From Chromatiales bacterium 21-64-14 (GTDB taxonomy: Bacteria > Pseudomonadota > Gammaproteobacteria > 21-64-14), in the NCBI GenBank assembly GCA_002255365.1, contig NCBI01000007.1, positions 46,352 through 110,351 on the forward strand: a stretch of 64,000 bases of DNA. Direction: 5' to 3'. Positions 63,727-64,000 of this stretch are shown in pieces; the first letter of the stretch is position 1; each line of letters starts with the position of its first letter. The notes under the pieces were generated by a model, which made no database searches, was not told where the DNA came from, and saw nothing but the letters and a program-made list of their open reading frames with translations. Position numbers and translations under genes: made by a program.

Positions 63727-63743
63727 TGCAACAACGGGGCCAG
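63727..63743 (-). promoter_or_regulatory. Sigma-54 (RpoN) promoter of the PEP-CTERM gene
   Basis: On the minus strand CTGGCCCCGTTGTTGCA matches YTGGCACGRNNNTTGCW with two mismatches in the -24 half and a perfect TTGCA -12 half; GG/GC spacing is correct. The transcript start would be near 63716, giving a leader of about 125 nt. Confidence 0.7.
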
Positions 63744-63816
63744 CCGTACGTTTCAGACGGTATATCACGTGGTTGCACGCTGGGGATGGATTGCGTAGTG
63801 GCGCCGTTGACGAAAT

Positions 63817-63835
63817 CTGTAAAATACCATGACAC
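63817..63835 (-). promoter_or_regulatory. Putative enhancer-binding-protein site for the PEP-CTERM gene
   Basis: On the minus strand GTGTCATGGTATTTTACAG, with half-sites TGTCA and TTACA 7 nt apart. It lies 73 bp upstream of the sigma-54 element, almost the same distance as the 59685 site from its promoter (70 bp). Confidence 0.55.
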
Positions 63836-64000
63836 CGGGCCTCTGCCCCAATCCCAGAAATGTCCTATAACATCCTTTAAAAACAATATTATTATCGCAA
63901 TGCCCTCGATTGGAATCGTGTCACTGATGTAATTTTGCGTAATTAATTTTTTGTAGTTATAACGATGTCACATAGGAGGTTGCCGAAGGGAACCTACGGA

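Larger units (their letters stand above)
63592..64000. other. 409-bp region upstream of the PEP-CTERM gene, AT-rich at its far end
   Basis: It contains the sigma-54 promoter and activator site of the PEP-CTERM gene and an AT-rich stretch (about 63855-63970). I see no gene. AGGAGG near 63974 is not followed by a start codon within the window. Confidence 0.55.

Noticed and set aside
63726..63932. 68-residue plus-strand frame at the right end
   Set aside because: Lies over the minus-strand sigma-54 promoter and activator site; no ribosome binding site or family.

Overview
The window reads as one contiguous piece of a GC-rich gammaproteobacterial chromosome. The evidence is the long + strand block rpsB-tsf-pyrH-frr-uppS-cdsA-dxr-rseP-bamA-skp-lpxD-fabZ-lpxA-lpxB-rnhB-dnaE-accA-tilS-pyrG-kdsA-eno-ftsB-ispD (30374-56466). 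Its order (uppS-cdsA-dxr, and kdsA between pyrG and eno) is closer to Pseudomonas than to E. coli. PEP-CTERM and VPxxP-type sorting-signal proteins plus a cyanide-insensitive-type bd oxidase suggest an environmental, free-living lineage outside the enterics. I cannot name a genus. No tRNA, rRNA, insertion sequence, phage or CRISPR array was recognised.

Layout. 1-5393: a YbaK-HDOD protein cut by the window edge, a chalcone-isomerase-like secreted protein, a 74-residue orphan, a lamin-tail-domain protein with a C-terminal sorting signal, and a GGDEF-EAL protein. 5439-13051 (mostly - strand): tamAB outer-membrane assembly genes, zntB and zapG/yhcB. 13326-21507 (+ strand): an HD-GYP phosphodiesterase, mrcB with a coupled TPR lipoprotein, a small conserved protein with a nuclease-like residue pattern, a YoaA/DinG helicase, tsaB, and a broken GDSL esterase. 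21531-30114 (mostly - strand): dapC-dapD-yffB-dapE and map-glnD, separated by a + strand EamA transporter/VOC pair. 30197-56466: the large essential cluster for translation, isoprenoid, phospholipid, lipid A, outer-membrane, DNA and CTP synthesis. 56463-59288 (- strand): cydA-cydB-fmdB. 59289-64000: a surface-protein region with a secreted protein lacking its anchor, a SEC-C/TPR/sulfotransferase fusion, and a classical PEP-CTERM protein.

How the genes work together. The 30-56 kb block couples ribosome and translation-factor synthesis to envelope building: UppS, CdsA and Dxr/IspD feed undecaprenyl phosphate, CDP-diacylglycerol and isoprenoids; RseP, BamA and Skp handle outer-membrane proteins; LpxD/FabZ/LpxA/LpxB and KdsA make lipid A and Kdo. 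Many junctions are 4-bp stop/start overlaps, and several genes start at GTG or TTG, suggesting translational coupling. TamAB and PBP1b elsewhere in the window extend the envelope theme.

Most notable observation. The two surface-protein genes at 59945 (+) and 63591 (-) each have a near-consensus sigma-54 promoter (59774-59790 and 63727-63743). Each also has a similar 19-bp imperfect palindrome (GTGTCA-N6-TTTACAG) 70 and 73 bp upstream of its promoter. This looks like a small sigma-54/enhancer-binding-protein regulon for PEP-CTERM-class proteins. A third palindrome copy lies at 59471-59489 in the cydA upstream region. The 59945 gene has a strong terminator inside its open frame and no stop codon before it, so its mRNA should be non-stop.
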